Assembly: GCA_963575745.1 (NCBI GenBank) | Contig: CAUYUJ010008047.1 | Coordinates: 306,139-370,138, forward strand | Length of the DNA stretch: 64,000 nt | Direction: 5' to 3' | Source: Prorocentrum cordatum | Lineage: Eukaryota > Sar > Dinophyceae > Prorocentrales > Prorocentraceae | Part shown: positions 1 through 11,139 of the stretch, in pieces | Position numbering within the stretch: position 1 is the stretch's first letter | How the letters are laid out: every line of letters starts with the position of its first letter | Made by a program: the position numbers and the translations under genes | Notes under the pieces: model-generated | Database searches by the model: none | Seen by the model: only the letters and a program-made list of their open reading frames with translations | What the model was told of the DNA's origin: nothing

Positions 1-3000
1 TGGGGCCTGCCCTTGATCAGCACCTCGTGCATTTCACGATAGCCTTTCCACTGATCATTTTCAGTCCAGTTTGTCAGCAAATCGTCAACAACAACCCAGC
101 CATCGTATGGATCGAAAGTGCTAATATTTTCGAAGTGTCGGCTGAATCCATCCTTCCAATACGGACTATGGCGTAGGGCTGTAGAGAACCATATTGACAC
201 CTTGGTCATTTGCCCATCGCGCGGCAGAGTCGGATCCGTGCCGAACCTCTCCATGACCTTCATGAGCTCTGCCCTGTGCTGCGCGACGCGCAATGGCGGC
301 CTGTCTCGCAACATATTTCCCACGGCTTGTTGTTCACGTTCCCAGTCGTTGCGGCACTCGAAGTTACGACGATCAGGGCAATTAATGACCTCGTATCGAT
401 CTGTATCGTCTCGAGTGACTCGTGGGCTTATGGTGCGCTTCGGGCCTTTGCCTTCAATGCCTTGCCAATATTCAATGGCTCCCAGAGGGATGTTTCTGAG
501 AACAGACATCGCTGGCTGCCAACGCGCGGGTGGCCCCGCTAATGCAGCTGGCGCCGCTTTAACGGGTGGCCCCGCAGAGCCTGCGGCTGACGAGGCAGCT
601 CCAGCGGATGACTCCGCGCCAGGGTGCGGGTGACCTTGGTCAGCCACTGCATCATCGGCTAGTTTCTGTCGGTCGCCAAATTCTTTGAGGACTTTGAAGC
701 GTTCTTCTCTTGAGAGAGTGCCTTCTGCGGGTGTCCCCGCTGCTGCAGCTGGCGCCGCTTTAGCGGGTGGCCCCGCAGAGCCCTTGTCCTCCTTAGCTTT
801 GGCGGCTGCTTCTGCCCGCGCCGACCTCATCCCAGCTTCGGGCTTCGGCTGCGCTTTCATTCGTGCCGAACCTGGTCGTGGTGCAAGGCGCGGCTGATGC
901 AGAGTTGGAGTCCAGTCACCTCGGAAGGCTGCCTTAGGCTGGTCGCGAACTTCGTCCTTGACATCGCCTTGGGCAGCCGGTGGCATCGGGGTTGATGGTC
1001 CAGCAAAAGCCTTCCTCCTCTCCGTCACGGACGGGCCGATAGGCTCTCCCTGCTCAGGGTCGTCCGTCTTGGCGATCCCTCTGGCCTTCGCCCGCCCCTG
1101 TGTGCCTTCGGGGCTCTTGGACGGGTGCCTCTTCGCAGGAGTCGGTGAAGACGAGGAGTCGGCTTCAGGTCTTGGAGGTGGTCTGCTGCCCTTGCCTGGT
1201 TGTGGACCAGGAGGGTCTTTAGGAGGGCCTTCTGGCTGGCCATGATCATGGATGATCTGCCTCATCTGGTCGATGTCGGCAGTACCTTTTATGGCCAGCT
1301 TGTACTTGCCATTTTCGTGGCGGTGAATTACCCTCGTGCAAAACCACTTCTGCGCCGAGGAGCTGTAGTACCAGCAGGCGCATCCATCAGGGAATGGATT
1401 CTCTGAGCCGTCTTCCGCCGCCCATTCTTCATTCAGTTCGGTGTGGTCAGTGCCGGCGGCGGACCCGGCAGCAGATGCAACAGCTATCCAATCTTCGTCC
1501 GCGGACCCAGCGGCTGGCGCCGCGTCTGCGGGTGACCCCGCTTCTCCGCTGGATTCTGCGGGTGACCCCGCCTCTTTATGGAATCGGCGGTTCCATTCCT
1601 TGAGGCGATGGTCATTGGGAAGCTGTTCCCAATTTTCCCTGACAGTGTTGGCAACCTCCTCGGTCATAGGGACGCGATCGGCTTCAGTGATGCGCTTTCC
1701 TCCTCCAGGGACCTCCTTGTTAGGATCATGGACGTTGCCAGCGTCATCTCCATGAGACCAATTCCACGGGGTCTCACCGTGATGAGGGCTCCTGGAGGGG
1801 CGGTCCATTGGACAGCTGCGCATGTGACCTTTGAAGGGCTCGCATTGACATACTTGTTTCCTGTATGTCTTGCGATCGTTGATGATCTCCTGTTTCTTAG
1901 CCCTTTTGTCCCAAGCCTCTGGCATTTTAGTCTTGCCACCCTTGGTACGTATTATCATGCCAGATTCGTCCCTTTTGGTGCAGTATTCCTTAGAATACCA
2001 GTGGCGGATCACGTCCATCGAGTAGCCGGGGTACCAATTGATGTACCACTCCGGCACGTACTGAGCGGATGCACCTACGGAGTGCTCCGTACTGTACGGA
2101 TAGCCCGATGCATCATGCGTAGGGCGTCGTGGAGCTGAACGGCTCCTCCTGCGGGCTGGCCCCGCTGACGCACTGCCACGTTCCATGGGTCTTTCATCTT
2201 CATGCTCTGAGTCTCGGGGAGGCGATGGTCGTCTGTCCTTCTTGGCATGGCGCATGTCCTCCGAGTCCTCTGAGCTGTCCTGGACCATGAATACGTGCTG
2301 ATACGGGCTTCGGAAGTACCCGATGTCGTTTAGCTGCTCCATCGTGAGGTCGTTGAGGAGGTCCATCTGGTCGCAGCCCTGCATGAATACATCCATAGAC
2401 CAAGCGGGTGGCCCCGCTACTGCGGCTGGCGCCACTTCGGCGGGTGACCCCGCTAGAGCCTGGAGTGCTGTCAGCATCTGAGGTGCTGACATGTCCGAAT
2501 CCAGGTATGTACGCAGCCTTGCGGCCCCTGGGCGCGACAGCAGGTCATTCATGGTTATCTGCTGAAGTGCTGGCGCACTCAGGAGCTGGATTGCTTCTGC
2601 GACCTGCTCTCGGAGCATGTCCTTATGGTCCTCTTCGGCCTCTTCAGAGTCAGAATAAGCGGGATGGCCCCGCATATCGTCATCAGCGTCTCCCGCTTCC
2701 GAGCCAGCTCGCGGAAGATCTGGCAGCAACGGCATGCCAATCACCTGCGGTGCCAGCGCGGCGGCGAGCTCCTCCTCGGTCGCCGGGACGGTCTCAGCTT
2801 CGGAGATCTCGTCGTCGGCGGGTGGCCCCGCTGGAAGACCGAACCAAGCATTGAACGCGACCTCGTCGACTTCGTCCCAGCCGTGGAACTCGTCGAAGAG
2901 GGTCACTGCGTACTCTTCCAGGGCTACGGTCACTTCAGCGTAGCGGGCCATCACGTAGTACGTGGAGGAGCCCGCGGCGGGAGCCGCTTCTGGATTGACG

Positions 3001-5004
3001 TAAAACTCGTAGTCAATGTAGTCTATGTCATCCATAAAAGAGTTTTGAGCCAAATGTACGGATCCCTTTCCTTTCCCTTTCGGGCATTGATCGCGCAAAT
3101 GCTCTGTGCTACCGCATGTATGACACTTCATAGTATTGCCAGAAGCGTCCCTAGGGTTGCCCCTCCGCCCTTTTCCCTTACCAGAGGTCCGCCTGTGACC
3201 CCGACCTTTGCCTCCGATAAGAACTTCTTCAAAAACTATATCAGTTAAGGACGTGAGGAAAGCAGTAATACCCCTACCATGCATACGGCGTCTGCGACCC
3301 CCTTTGCCACGACCCTTTCCATATCGTTTGAAATGTCGGCGTACTGCACGTCTCACTTTTCTGACCGGTTTCTTCATAAAGCGCCTCCAACGGCGTTTTG
3401 ATTTGCGATAAGCCATAAAAGCGGCTTCCGCTCTTTGTTGTTCAGAGAGGTGAGTGTCATCAGCTGGGTAATCATTACCAGCAGAGACTATGCCATTGTG
3501 ATCACCGTCAGATGAGGTATCGGTGTCAGTGCCAGATTCAAACGGGGAGGGTGGCTGAGACCCTTGAGCGGATGACTCCGCTTGGCCCCAGAGGGTTGTG
3601 CCCGGGGGCGGGCTTGCAATGTAGGCGGCGCCCGGCGTGTAGTTCGACCAGGCGTTCGCCTCCGCTGCCTCTGCCGATGCCTGGCCAGTCTGCCCTAAGA
3701 GGGTAGTGGCCTCGTTAGGCATATCGGCTGGGTCAGCCCAGGGACTTGGCTCGCCAGGACCAGCGGGTGACCCCGCAGTCGTGGCGTAGACACCTGCATG
3801 TGAGTGGTGCCCTGCGAAGATACCCGCAATATTGCCAGGAGAGCGCTCGGCAACATGTCCGTAGTTCCTCATCCTGGTCAGCAGCCGGTCATAGTCTGCT
3901 TGTGTTCTGGGCATCTGATGGTTAAAGGGCTCCAGCAGGTGTTGGGCTCGTGACGCGCCAACGCCTAACGCTCTGAAAAGGATCAGCGTTAGGATCTGAA
4001 AGTTGGGGATGACAAAGCCAACAGAGTTAGCCTCGTCACGGGCCATCTCGAATCGAGCTAACACTGAGTCGATTCGTTCGCCCCTTTCGACGCGGAAGTC
4101 GAGAAGGGCAGTGCCAGAGTTGAGCTGGCGCTCATCTTCCAGATTCTCAAATTTGGTGCTCAGTAGGTACAGTATGTAAGTAACTGCGTCCGTTGGTTGT
4201 CCGTTGACGGTTACACCATAGTTGATGATCTGGGAGGGGACCTGCATGGCGATACGACGAGCAAGGCCTTGAAGGCCACGTTGTAGTGCTGCAGCTTGCT
4301 GAGGTGGCGTCATATTGCCGCTCGTTACGTTTATCCATGCATGTACTTCGCGAACATACTCGCGAAAAGGGCGTAGTACCGGCTGGGTCCCATGAAGGGC
4401 CGGTAGTACGCGTGTCGTCCATCCCTTGCCGCATGTAGCCCACAGCACATCCCAATATTACCCATAAAATGCCGAAGATAGTTATCTTAATCCAGTGCAT
4501 GTGCATCTCGGCTTCGGTGATTGGTTTAGGCTGTGGTTTGTCAGGCTCAGGCGTAGTAGCCGTGAGGCGCCTGACCGGCATGGGATGCAGGTGGCCCCGC
4601 TGCGGGTAGCCCCGCAGGGTGACCACGTTCTCGATCGAGTTGCCAATTGGCGTCTGGTGGAAGTCTGGAGTGAAGTAGCGCAGTGAAGTAAGAGAGAGCG
4701 TCTCGAGCTCGCGGGTTACCCCGCTAGCTCGATCGCGGACTGACTCCGCTCCTCGCAGAGCCGGCGCAACATGGTATTCCACCGTAGTAGTAGTCCACCA
4801 AGTTGTGCCGTGGATAACTGGTATTAGAGCGAGAGCCAGCCACACGAGAGTGTAGCCAGCTCCGCTACCAAGTCGAAATCGCACTGGTAAGCTTAGATAT
4901 ATATTACGCCTTAGGCGTTCCCATATCCCAGGCTTTGGCTCATATCGCATGAGCAAGAGAGCAAGACGAAGCATGGGATCTGGAGTAAAGGATAGGATGG
5001 GCAT
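1..5004 (-). CDS. Retrotransposon Gag-type polyprotein with N-terminal membrane segments (3' end outside window)
   Basis: On the minus strand the frame is open from 4457 to base 1, about 1,485 codons, with no stop. I checked it line by line. It joins, by one base shift in the A4 run at 4365-4368, to an upstream frame starting at ATG 5004. The upstream part has two hydrophobic segments, TLVWLALALIPVIHGTTWW and IKITIFGILWVILGCAVGYM. A Gag-like helical core follows (PFREYVREVHAW, then FENLEDERQLNSGTALLDFR). Next come an Arg/Gly-rich basic stretch, a CCHC zinc knuckle at 3125-3084 (Cys-x2-Cys-x4-His-x4-Cys), and a second Cys/His cluster near 1845-1805 (CQCEPFKGHMRSC). Long acidic and Ala/Gly/Pro linkers lead to a C-terminal block (about 230-20) with DGWVVVDDLL. 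I recognise the Gag core and knuckle as the type found in dinoflagellate copia-like elements. Protease, integrase and RT would lie beyond the left edge. TTG at 5010 is in frame, but ATG 5004 is the better start. Confidence 0.85.
526..4749. repeat. Interspersed 14-15 nt hairpin repeats with covarying stems
   Basis: About 21 copies of a small palindrome lie inside the polyprotein frame, with 5-bp arms and a 4-5 nt loop, usually TGRC. Plus-strand stems GCGGG/CCCGC occur at 526, 727, 763, 1528, 1558, 2151, 2404, 2440, 2659, 2818, 3763, 4602 and 4711. GCGGA/TCCGC occurs at 604, 3568 and 4735, and GCGGC/GCCGC at 1510. One-mismatch copies are at 544, 562, 745 and 2422. The fifth stem pair changes on both sides together (G:C, A:T, C:G). 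Most copies read as Ala-Gly-Ser/Pro-Pro-Ala in the protein, but those at 2659, 4602 and 4711 are read in other frames. Confidence 0.85.
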
Positions 5005-5087
5005 CGTCAATGGAAAAGGTATTTTCCGATCTCAGATACGAATCGTGCGCCTCGGTGAGGCACAATCACATATTAGGCCGGGCCCGG

Positions 5088-5103
5088 CTTGAGCCAGGCA
5101 CGG
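5088..5103 (-). other. Possible decayed spliced-leader relic upstream of the polyprotein
   Basis: The minus strand reads CCGTGCCTGGCTCAAG. This equals the dinoflagellate spliced leader with one internal A and a four-base ATTT block missing. It lies 84 bases upstream of ATG 5004 in the same orientation. The match is short and gapped, so chance is possible. Confidence 0.35.
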
Positions 5104-5279
5104 CAGCGGTGCATGCTCGATATACATCTCGCCTTTAACCTTCTCCGTTTAAAGTTAATGATCGTCCATACCTTGTTGAACGATTTGAGCGTTCTCGCCC
5201 TTTTCAACTGTCGGGGGCCCATGGCGGTCCAAACGTGGCCCATGGCGGTCCAAACGTTCTCGCCTGTGTCGGCAATTGA

Positions 5280-6120
5280 GCACGTCGCACCCCCCCCCCG
5301 GGAGCCGCGAGGTCCCAACTGGAACACCGTACAACTCCACTCCGCGCGACCTCCCAGGAGGCCACGAAAGTGCCAACAACTGCGCACTTCGCAGCCCTCC
5401 AGGGAGGCGCGAGGTCCCAACCGGATCCCCGTACAACTCCACTCCGCGTGACCTCCCAGGAGCCCACGAACGTGGCGACTATTGCGCACTTTGCAGCCCC
5501 CCCAGGGAGGCGCGAGGTCCCAACTGGATCCCCGTGCAATTTCACTTGCGCGACCTCCCAGAAGCCCACGACAGTGACGACAATTGGGCACTTCGCAGCC
5601 CCCCCGAGAGCAGCGAGCTCCCAAGTGTGCCTGCGTACCATTCCACTCCGCGCGACCTCCCAGAAGTCCGCGAAAGTAGCGACCGTTGCGCAATTCGCAG
5701 CCACGCAGGGAGCAGCGAGCTCCCGACTGGGTCTGCGTACCACTCCACCACGCCGCTGGACCTCCCCCAAACCAATGAAAATGGCGACACTTCCGCACTT
5801 CGCAACTCCGCGGGGAGGCGCGAGGTCCCAACCGGGTCTACGTACAACTCCACCTCGCTGGACTCCCAAGATCCCCCGAAAGTGGCAACAATTGCGCACT
5901 TCGCAACCCGCCAGGGAGCCACGAGGTCCCAACTGGGTCTGCGTACCAATACACTCCACTGGACCTCCCAGGAGTCCACGAAAATGGCGACAGTTGCGCA
6001 ATTCGCAGCCACGCAGGGAACCGCAATGTCTCGACGTGGTGTGCGTGACACCCGACTCCGCTGGACCTCCCAGGAACACACGAAAGTGGCGACAAGCAGA
6101 GCCTCGCACGAAAGTTGCTC
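5280..6120 (+). repeat. Minisatellite, about 102-bp unit, about 8 copies
   Basis: Units repeat the blocks GCGCGAGGTCCCAAC, ACCTCCCAGGAGNCCACGAA and TTGCGCACTTCGCAGCC. Copies begin near 5308, 5409, 5511, 5608, 5714, 5818, 5919 and 6016. Because the period is close to a multiple of three, several frames on both strands stay open; I do not regard any of them as a gene. A related array lies at 35340-35940. Confidence 0.85.
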
Positions 6121-6970
6121 GGCGGCATAAGCAGGACGAGGGAGAGATGGGAGGAGGAAGAGAAGGAAGAGGAGACAGGAGGCAGGAAATAGGAGGCAGG
6201 GCAGGATAATGATGAGGGAAGAGGATTGGAGACCACAATGCTCTATTCAAAACGAAAAACCAAACGCAGGAGGGTTGGGAATACGGGCCATGGCAACTGG
6301 GAAATCTCTTGGCCCTGGTCACGAAATCCATCCCACCCCAGTCCTGACCCCCGCCCCCTCTTGGACGCCCTGAATTGTTCCCCATCGGTCCACCGTGCCC
6401 GTGAGGTTGCCTCTGCTCCTGCTTCGTCCGGCGTTGCCTTGTGCCTCGAAAGACCCGTGTATGTTAAGTGTTGTTTGTTTGAACGGGCCATTGCAGACGA
6501 AGAGGGCGGCAAAGCAACTGAGAAACCACAAAACGAGCGTCACGGCCACGCCGCAACGGCCTGGACGGCCTGCGCATGCCAGACACGCGAAAAACAACTC
6601 AATCAAAATGGCCCCTATGAAACCGCCTTGGGACGACAAGGGGGCACAACCGCGGGGGGAGGAGGACAAGGAAGGGCGGAAAGGGGGAGGAGGGGGCGAA
6701 GCGGCAAGGACGCTGCGAGGATAACTCCTGCGACCCAAACGGCCCTTTAGATAATCCGGAAAACCCACGGTGCAATCCAGAGGAGAAGAGAACGGAGAGG
6801 AGGAGGAGGAGGAAGAAATGGGAGGGGGAAAATAAGAGAAGACGAAACACTCGCACTAGAATGCCCGCTCGCGCACACCTTCGGACCTACACCTCGGCAC
6901 TCGCACAATTGGCCCTCGCGGGAAGAAGCAGCGCGGAAGGCGGGAGAAGGAAGAGCCGCATGGAAGGAAT
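6121..6970. other. No gene seen; contains the flank shared with 35.95-36.06 kb
   Basis: A purine-rich GGAGGA-type stretch (6130-6225) is followed by CTCTATTCAAAACGAA and AGGAGGGTTGGGAA at 6241-6281. The same order occurs after the related minisatellite near 36001-36042, so minisatellite plus tail behave as one dispersed element. The rest is unassigned. Confidence 0.6.
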
Positions 6971-7455
6971 TATTCCTTCATCCCGCTTGTGCGTCTGCGT
7001 CCCAGTGCACGCGCAACGGATTTTCAATTCGCGCGTCTGGCCGGCGATGTCTTGGGGCGATGTGCCGCCAGCTTCCAGGCCAGAGGACGCAAGAAATGCA
7101 AAGGATGGGCGGGTGGGAAAACTGCGCCGACCACGGGCTCAGCGGCACCGCGAAGCGTGGACCTCCTGCCCCCTTGGAGCCCCGGTGAATGAGACAAGCG
7201 AGCGCTTGCCGCTCGCCGACCCTGATGAGGTGCAAGACGCAAACCACCGAAACCCCCAGAGGCCAAGGGGAGAAGACTGGAACACAAAATGCATTTCCAT
7301 CATGTTGTCCCGCTTCCCAAATCGCTGCGCGATGTGGGAGCTAAGAAAATATTCCTTCATCCCGGTTGTGCGTCTGCGTCCCAGCGCATACTCCGGGAAT
7401 TTTCAAATCGCGCGTCTGGCCGGCGACGTCTTGGGGCGATGCACCACCAACTTCC
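6968..7455. repeat. Direct duplication, about 105 bp, 380 bp apart
   Basis: The block from TTCCTTCATCCC through GTGCGTCTGCGTCCCAG and GCGCGTCTGGCCGGCGA to CTTGGGGCGATG occurs at about 6970-7075 and again at about 7350-7455, with scattered substitutions. Confidence 0.75.
7132..7350 (+). repeat. Dispersed repeat, copy 1 (copy 2 at 10920-11135)
   Basis: It shares long blocks with 10920-11135: GAATGAGACAAGCGA, CGCAAACCACCG, CCCCCAGAGGCCAAG and CGCTGCGCGAT. Copy 2 differs by many point changes, so the duplication is not recent. Confidence 0.75.
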
Positions 7456-7499
7456 CTCTGTACCCCAGGGCATCCCGGGCAGACACACCCCTGTGAAAC

Positions 7500-9830
7500 T
7501 CCACTGGCCCACTACGTGCAGGTTCGCGCGCGCGCGCGTGCGCGTGCGCGCGTGGAATGCAAACACCAAATCACAATACGTTTTCCTCTGGGCCTCTACT
7601 CCTCGTCTGGTGAACTCGCGAACTCCATTAGGAATTCGCATTCTGCAAGGGTGCCCCAGGCTTTGGCCGACGCGCGCGCGCAAGCAGTCATGCCCCGCCA
7701 GCCGCCCGAATAGAAAAGCGCCGTTGGGCCTGTGGCCTCAACGACCTGTCGTCAAGCCACGGCGACAATCATGCGCGCCCCAGGATCGCCCGCCAGCGAG
7801 CCCCAAGGCGCGCCCGGCGAGCTGCAGGCACGTCGGGGAACTACGGCAGGATATGCCCGAGAAAGGTGCGCTGTTGCTGGCCAGTCTCCGTCGTGAAACA
7901 CACGTGCCACAAAGCGTCTTCCCTTGCGAGCCGCATATGCGGCGACGTGGGGCTGCGACAGGTCCCGAGCAGCACTTTCGATTGAGAGACGTCATCCTGG
8001 CCACGTCTGCTCCGGAGCCCGGGAGCCCGCCCCGACTGCAAGCTGCGCCTGGAGCTGCCTCAGCTGTGGAACTCCCCCATGTCGGAGGCAGAAATGTCGC
8101 GCGACCACCCGCGAGTCCCAAATGACACGCTGCTGTGTCCAGCTGCGCCATCGCGCCAATTTGCGGGCTTGATCCGCCGACGCTCGGATCTTTCACTCGC
8201 GGATTGCCCCCCCTGGATTTACCGCGCCACGCGCGGCGCGACCTTCGTCGACTAAAGCTCCAAGAGGCGCGCGAACCCATCGCAATATTGCGCGCAGGTG
8301 CAACAAATATCCCCCCAGGGAGGCGGCGATGCGAAAGAGGGCAACCGATTCATCCGCATTCGCAGTTGTCGGCGGCCAGGGCCCCAGCCCACGCATAGCG
8401 CAGCAAGCTTCGTTCGTGCAACCGCAGCGCAGAGGCGCATTGAGCCGCGCTGGACCTCCGCTCAAAAAAACTCAATCCACATGGCCTCCTCTTCGAACGA
8501 CTCCCCAGATGCGCGCTGCAGTCGCCGCGTCGCCTCAGCTCGGGGCGGCTGCGCCGGCGTTGCCAGAATTGAACTATGCACGGCGGCCAGTGCCCCAATC
8601 GCGGCGCGCCGGGGCGCAAACGCGCAGTGCCGCCGCCGCCCCCCGCTGCTTTTCATCGCGGACGGGCGCGGCAACTCTTTCCGCTGGCCTGCCGAGACGT
8701 CAGTGGCATCGCCTTTGGCCAACGCCCTTTTTGCCTGCGCGGCGGACGACCTCCTGGGCCTTGCCCTTGGTCTCTCGGACCATATCCTGGTCCAAAGAGG
8801 TAAAATACAATTTGGCTGCGAGCCTGGCCTCGCGGACCTCGAAGCTCGCCTTCAAACGCCCCGCCCAGGGGCACTCGCTGGGCACGGCCTCGATGACGGG
8901 AGCGCGGGGCCGGGCGGTCCGGCGGAGAATCTGCGGATCATCTCAATCCGTGCCCCTCCACGAAGGGGCGCCCGCTTTCTGCGGCCGCCCCCCCTGCAGC
9001 TTCCCATGTGATTAGCGTGTCCTCGTTGGGGAGGGAACCTGTGGGAATGGGGGCGAGACCGATCTCCCGCGCGCTCGGCGCGGTCGTGCGAAAGGCTCAT
9101 TCTTGCCAAGCGTCTCCGTCTCGCCCCGGCACATTGCGAACTCGCTCGCGGCCTTGGCGAGGCCCTCCGCCGCGCTCGAAGAAGCGCCGACATCGGCCTC
9201 TGTGGAAGGCTCGGCCCCAGTGCACTCTCGCCGCGGGCGCGGAGCCCGCGCGCGAGAAGGGCCGGCGTCGCCGCCGCCGCCGCCTTCCAGCTTGAACCAC
9301 TGCCCTCCGCGGCGAAGGGCGCGTCGCCAATCTTGACGCTGGACTCGAGCAGGTCGCGGATGATCTCGCGCGCGAGATCAGCTGGGTGGGCGCTGCCCAC
9401 AGCCTCGCTCAACATTCGGGCGACTGCCGCGTGCCCGCGCAGATCGCGCTGAATCTTGGGCTTAGACTACTCCGGGCCGAGCGCGACGTAGATCCATGTC
9501 TCGCGCTGCTCGGCAGAAGCACCGTTGAAAGCGCTCCCCGGCGCTTCCCCGATCTCAGCCTCAATCTCCGCGACAGATTAGGCCATGCTGCCGCGCTTGC
9601 TCCACGTGCAGAAGCCCTGTCGGACAGACTGCAGACAGTAGACAGAAGCGCGCGAATTCGCACTCCAGTCGGCGGCCACGGACACGGGTTCGCCAAAGGA
9701 AGCAAATCGCAACTAATGGCGGAGAATGATGGGGCGCCGAATTTTCTCGGCGACGGCGCCCAAGCGCGCCAGCTTGCGCGCGCCCCGCACTGCGCCAGAA
9801 AAAAAAACATTCCGCGAATGGCGCGCAGCA
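7500..9830. other. GC-rich DNA without a supportable gene
   Basis: Open frames overlap on both strands, as expected from GC-rich, stop-poor DNA. None shows a motif I recognise, an ordered domain, or a codon pattern separating it from its shadows. A short alternating CG/CA tract lies near 7526-7552. Confidence 0.5.
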
Positions 9831-9837
9831 GAACTAC

Positions 9838-10720
9838 ATGGCACTCAGCGGTGCGATTGGCGCCACGGGCCGCAGCATGGGACGCCCCATGGCGACGAGC
9901 TTTCAGCGCAGCCGGTTTGGTACTCAACGGTGCGAAAAAGCACTCGACGGTGCCTGCGAAGCTCCCGGCGGCGCGCGCGGCAGCTTGGCGCGAAACGCGC
10001 CAGGCGGCACGAATAAACGCTGCTGCGGCGCCGATGGCGCTCCGCAGCACCAGAAAGTCACCAAGCGACGCGGGTGGGCATCGCAGCGCCAGCGCGGCAC
10101 AAGGCAGCGCGAGTGGCCTGGTCTGCGCAGAGCGGTGCAGGCCGCACCGAGTGGCACCATAAAGGCAACCACCGGCGCGTAAAGCGCCCAACGGCCCGGG
10201 GTGGCGCGAATGGAGCTCAGCGGAGCCTGAACGGCACGCAGAAGCGCAACGGGCATACCGCGGCATCAGAACTGGGCGCCAAAATGGCACCCATGGGTGC
10301 GAATGCCGCATGGCGGCGCTACATCAAAATGGCATCAGCAGCGCAAGTGTCGCTCAGCGGCACCAGGCTGGCACTCAGCGGTGCTACTGGTGCTCCGCGG
10401 CGCCAAAGTGGCACTCAGCGGAGCGAGTGGCGCGCAGCGGCACCAGAACTCCACATTGCCGCGCAAATGGCGCTCAGCGGCGCCAGAATTGCACTCAGCG
10501 CTGCGAGTAGCGCTCAGCGGCGTCATATAGATCGGTAGTCACTGGCGCAAATGTTGCTCACCGGCACCAAAATGGCACTCAGCGGTGCGTGTGGCGCTCA
10601 GCGGCACCAGAATGGCACTGAACGGTGCGAGTGGCGCTCAGCGGCGCCAGAACTGCACTCAGTGGCGCAAGTGGCGCTCAGCGGCACCAGAATGGTACAC
10701 AACGGTGCGGATAGCGGCGC
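9838..10720 (+). repeat. Degenerate tandem repeat of about 20/40 bp
   Basis: The alternating half-units GCACTCAGCGGTGCGA and GCGCTCAGCGGCRCCAGAA recur, densest from 10330 to 10720 and sparser from 9838 to 10030. CAGCGG is the best kept core. Confidence 0.8.
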
Positions 10721-10919
10721 CAAGATTGAATTGCGCCTCCCACGGGCTCAGCGGCACCGTGGGTCGGCCGTCTCCTGACTTCACGCGCCTGGGATTGGCA
10801 AGCCGTGCCCTTGCCCAGGTGCGCGAGAAAAGGCCCTTTGCAGGCTTGGGCCCACGGCCCGACGACTGACCGCAACAGACACCCACCGCAATCCCGGAGG
10901 GGCACCGGCGTGTAAGAAC

Positions 10920-11135
10920 AACTGGGAGCCCCGTGCCGCGAAGCGCGAACCTCCTGCTCCATTGGAACACCAGCGAATGAGACAAGCGATCGCTTGCCGT
11001 TTGCCGACCATAATTAGGTGCAGTACGCAAACCACCGCAACCCCCAGAGGCCAAGAAGAGAATAATGGAATCCATTACGCACTTCCGTCATATTTTCCTG
11101 CTCCCTATATCGCTGCGCGATTTGGGAGGTAAGAA
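10920..11135 (+). repeat. Dispersed repeat, copy 2 (see 7132-7350)
   Basis: Second copy of the 7132-7350 block, in the same orientation and ending in the same TCGCTGCGCGAT...GGGAG segment. Confidence 0.75.
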
Positions 11136-11139
11136 ACAA

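Noticed and set aside
3040-3059. Leader-like CCGTACATTTGGCTCAAAA on the minus strand inside the Gag frame
   Set aside because: It codes in frame right after the zinc knuckle and has three internal gaps against the leader; likely coincidence.
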